Shown: piece after piece, positions 6,273-7,430 of the stretch
How the letters are laid out: every line of letters begins with the position of its first letter
Numbering within the stretch: position 1 is the first letter of the stretch
Assembly (NCBI GenBank): GCA_030424825.1
Contig: JAUHWE010000216.1
Coordinates: 1 to 7,430 of the forward strand
Source: Verrucomicrobiia bacterium
Lineage (GTDB): Bacteria > Verrucomicrobiota > Verrucomicrobiia > Opitutales > Opitutaceae
Reading direction: 5' to 3'
Length of the DNA: 7,430 nucleotides
Notes under the pieces: model-generated
What the model was told of the DNA's origin: nothing
The model's database searches: none
Seen by the model: the letters and a program-made list of their open reading frames with translations, nothing else
Made by a program: the position numbers and the translations under genes

Positions 6273-6577
6273 AAAGAGTTTCTAATAAATCAGAATGTGC
6301 GTCGCAACAGGCATTTTTAGCTTCTGGCAAGGCACAGGCGAGGTGCCAATGCCCGCAGGGCTTCGGCCTGAGCTCAGCCGAACGGCCTTGGCCCTCGGCT
6401 GTAACACAGCCAGGAGCTAAAAAGGACGTTGCCCGAAGGGATTTTCTGCTCAGATGGGCCTGGTCTGCGTTGAGCACATTGGGGATAGCCTTTCCATGGA
6501 TACCCCGCAACGTGCACGCCTTGCCCAGACCCATCTGGGCGAAAACGACGCATATTTTGCTTTATTAGACACTCTCT
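6273..6577. mobile_element. MITE-like element, 305 bp, with 32-bp terminal inverted repeats and internal hairpins
   Basis: The left end 6273-6304 and right end 6546-6577 are inverted repeats matching at 27 of 32 bases, with core TCTAATAAA and inner edge TGCGTCG. Inside is a series of stems: TTTTTAGCTTCTGGC at 6314-6328 with 6409-6423 (14 of 15), GGCAC/GTGCC at 6331-6347, GCCC/GGGC at 6351-6361, TTCGGC/GCCGAA at 6362-6382 enclosing TGAGCTCA, GGCTGT/ACAGCC at 6397-6411, and 6448-6464 with 6524-6540 (14 of 17). Open frames across it have no protein-like features and arise from GC-rich palindromes. No transposase is present, so it would depend on one in trans. Its termini match those of the element at 1483-1616. 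No clear target duplication is seen. The region 6175-6272 before it holds nothing else I can name. Confidence 0.75.
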
Positions 6578-6650
6578 TAAATCCACAGTGATTACGCCCC
6601 CCTGAAAGAGTGATATGAGAAGATGCGATAACTCCCCATACTCGAATCTC

Positions 6651-7430
6651 ATGTCGTTGAGTAAGGCTCTCCTCTTTCTTCTATTGGTTACGGGATGTCT
6701 CGGCACGACCGCCAGAGTTCTCGCCCGACCCAACGTCCTTTTCATCGCGGTCGACGATCTTCGGGTGGAGCTGGGTTGCTACGGTAACAACCACGTCATT
6801 ACGCCCAATATCGATCGACTCGCCAAGCAAGGGACCCTTTTCGAACGAGCCTATTGCCAACAGACCGTTTGCAACCCGTCACGGGCGTCAGTCATGACCG
6901 GCTTGCGCCCGGACACCTTAAAAGTCTGGGATCTGTACACGCACTTCCGGCAAAACCGACCGGATGTGGTAACGCTGCCTCAGGCGTTCATGCGCAATGG
7001 CTATCACGCCCAGTGCGTGGGAAAGATTTTCCACAACTGGCGGCAGGATGACTGGAAGGGTGACCGCGTTTCGTGGAGCGTGCCCGAGTTTCTGCACTAC
7101 AACACCCACGGAAACGACCGCCCTCAGGCTGAAGAGCCGCTGCCGCCGAATCTCGCTTCGGGCGCTGGCGGAATCGAATGCCGGGACGTTCCTGACGAGG
7201 CCTACTACGATGGACGTGTCGCCCAGAAGGCGGTTGACGTTCTGCGCGAGCTTAAAAAGGACCAGAAGCCTTTTTTCCTCGCAGTCGGCTTCTGGAAGCC
7301 GCACACGCCTTTTAACGCCCCTAAAAAGTATTGGGATTGGTATGACAGGGAAACCGTTCCCGTGCCGGTAAACTTGGATCCCCCTACCGCCGTTCCTGAA
7401 ATCGCTCTCACCAGTTCCCGCTACAATGGG
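6651..7430 (+). CDS. Iduronate-2-sulfatase-like exported sulfatase, 3' end outside the window
   Basis: The frame is open from 6651 to the last base, giving 260 residues. The signal peptide is [22 protein letters not shown] at 13-16 fits a lipobox, so this may be a lipoprotein, while VLA at 23-25 offers an ordinary cleavage site just before [13 protein letters not shown]. The metal-binding Asp pair is D35-D36, and C74-N-P-S-R78 is the canonical formylglycine signature. VGKIFHN (K125, H128) and [13 protein letters not shown] (K216, H218), followed by APKKYWDWY, are the pattern of iduronate-2-sulfatase relatives in family S1. The metal-binding Asp-Asn pair expected nearer the C-terminus lies beyond the window. 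It likely removes sulfate from a uronic-acid-type or other sulfated sugar; the bacterial substrate is not known. An in-frame ATG at 6615, after GAAAGAG, is an alternative start adding 12 residues. The gene follows the MITE-like element by 73 bases, so its promoter may lie in or just after that element. Confidence 0.93.
   Translation, partial: MSLSKALLFLLLVTGCLGTTARVLARPNVLFIAVDDLRVELGCYGNNHVITPNIDRLAKQGTLFERAYCQQTVCNPSRASVMTGLRPDTLKVWDLYTHFRQNRPDVVTLPQAFMRNGYHAQCVGKIFHNWRQDDWKGDRVSWSVPEFLHYNTHGNDRPQAEEPLPPNLASGAGGIECRDVPDEAYYDGRVAQKAVDVLRELKKDQKPFFLAVGFWKPHTPFNAPKKYWDWYDRETVPVPVNLDPPTAVPEIALTSSRYNG

Noticed and set aside
6273..6577. Target-site duplications around the two MITE-like elements
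   Set aside because: The flanks were compared for TA and longer direct repeats. None is consistent for both elements, so no transposase family is assigned.
6227..6745. Open frames on both strands across the 6273-6577 element
   Set aside because: Compositionally odd, rich in Pro, Arg and Gly from GC-rich palindromes, with no family motif. They are best explained by the repeat itself.

Overview
The window looks like an accessory region of a marine-type PVC bacterium, most likely Verrucomicrobiota (Opitutae or Puniceicoccales-like) or a near relative. The clues are two secreted formylglycine-type sulfatases, a secreted protein with the 'YR(V/I)xHSTDQxNWE' modules common in verrucomicrobial exported proteins, scarce Shine-Dalgarno sequences, and intergenic DNA rich in palindromes. 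This placement is inference; there is no rRNA or marker gene here.

Layout. Positions 2-1483 (+) hold the 3' part of an exported arylsulfatase whose start lies upstream of the window. Positions 1483-1960 are a palindrome field: a 134-bp MITE-like element whose first base is the last base of the sulfatase stop codon, a compound palindrome, a perfect 25-bp inverted repeat, and two related small hairpins that differ by compensatory changes. From 6174 back to 1979 all five genes are on the minus strand. In transcription order they are a gamma-glutamylcyclotransferase-like protein, a DCL/DUF3223 protein with an HNH-like tail, an unrecognised 368-aa protein carrying an RxxxxH (HEPN-like) motif, a small cupin, and a secreted two-repeat protein ending in an Ig-like domain. 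Their spacers are 67-159 bp, so a tight operon is not obvious. Positions 6273-6577 hold a second MITE-like element, 305 bp, with 32-bp terminal inverted repeats and a dense series of internal hairpins. Positions 6651 to the window end (+) are the 5' part of an iduronate-2-sulfatase-like gene.

How it fits together. The two sulfatases probably act outside the cytoplasm on sulfated polysaccharides, after maturation by a formylglycine-generating enzyme not encoded here. The minus-strand block between them has unrelated functions and is bracketed by two elements with nearly the same termini (consensus about AGAGAGTGTCTAATAAATC). It therefore reads as an accessory island set into a sulfatase-rich locus. 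The most unusual parts are the DCL-HNH gene next to the HEPN-like gene, which could be a nuclease pair, the GTTGGGC/GCCCAAC sites flanking the DCL-HNH gene, and the heavily structured MITE-like elements. No transposase, integrase, tRNA, rRNA or CRISPR array was found.
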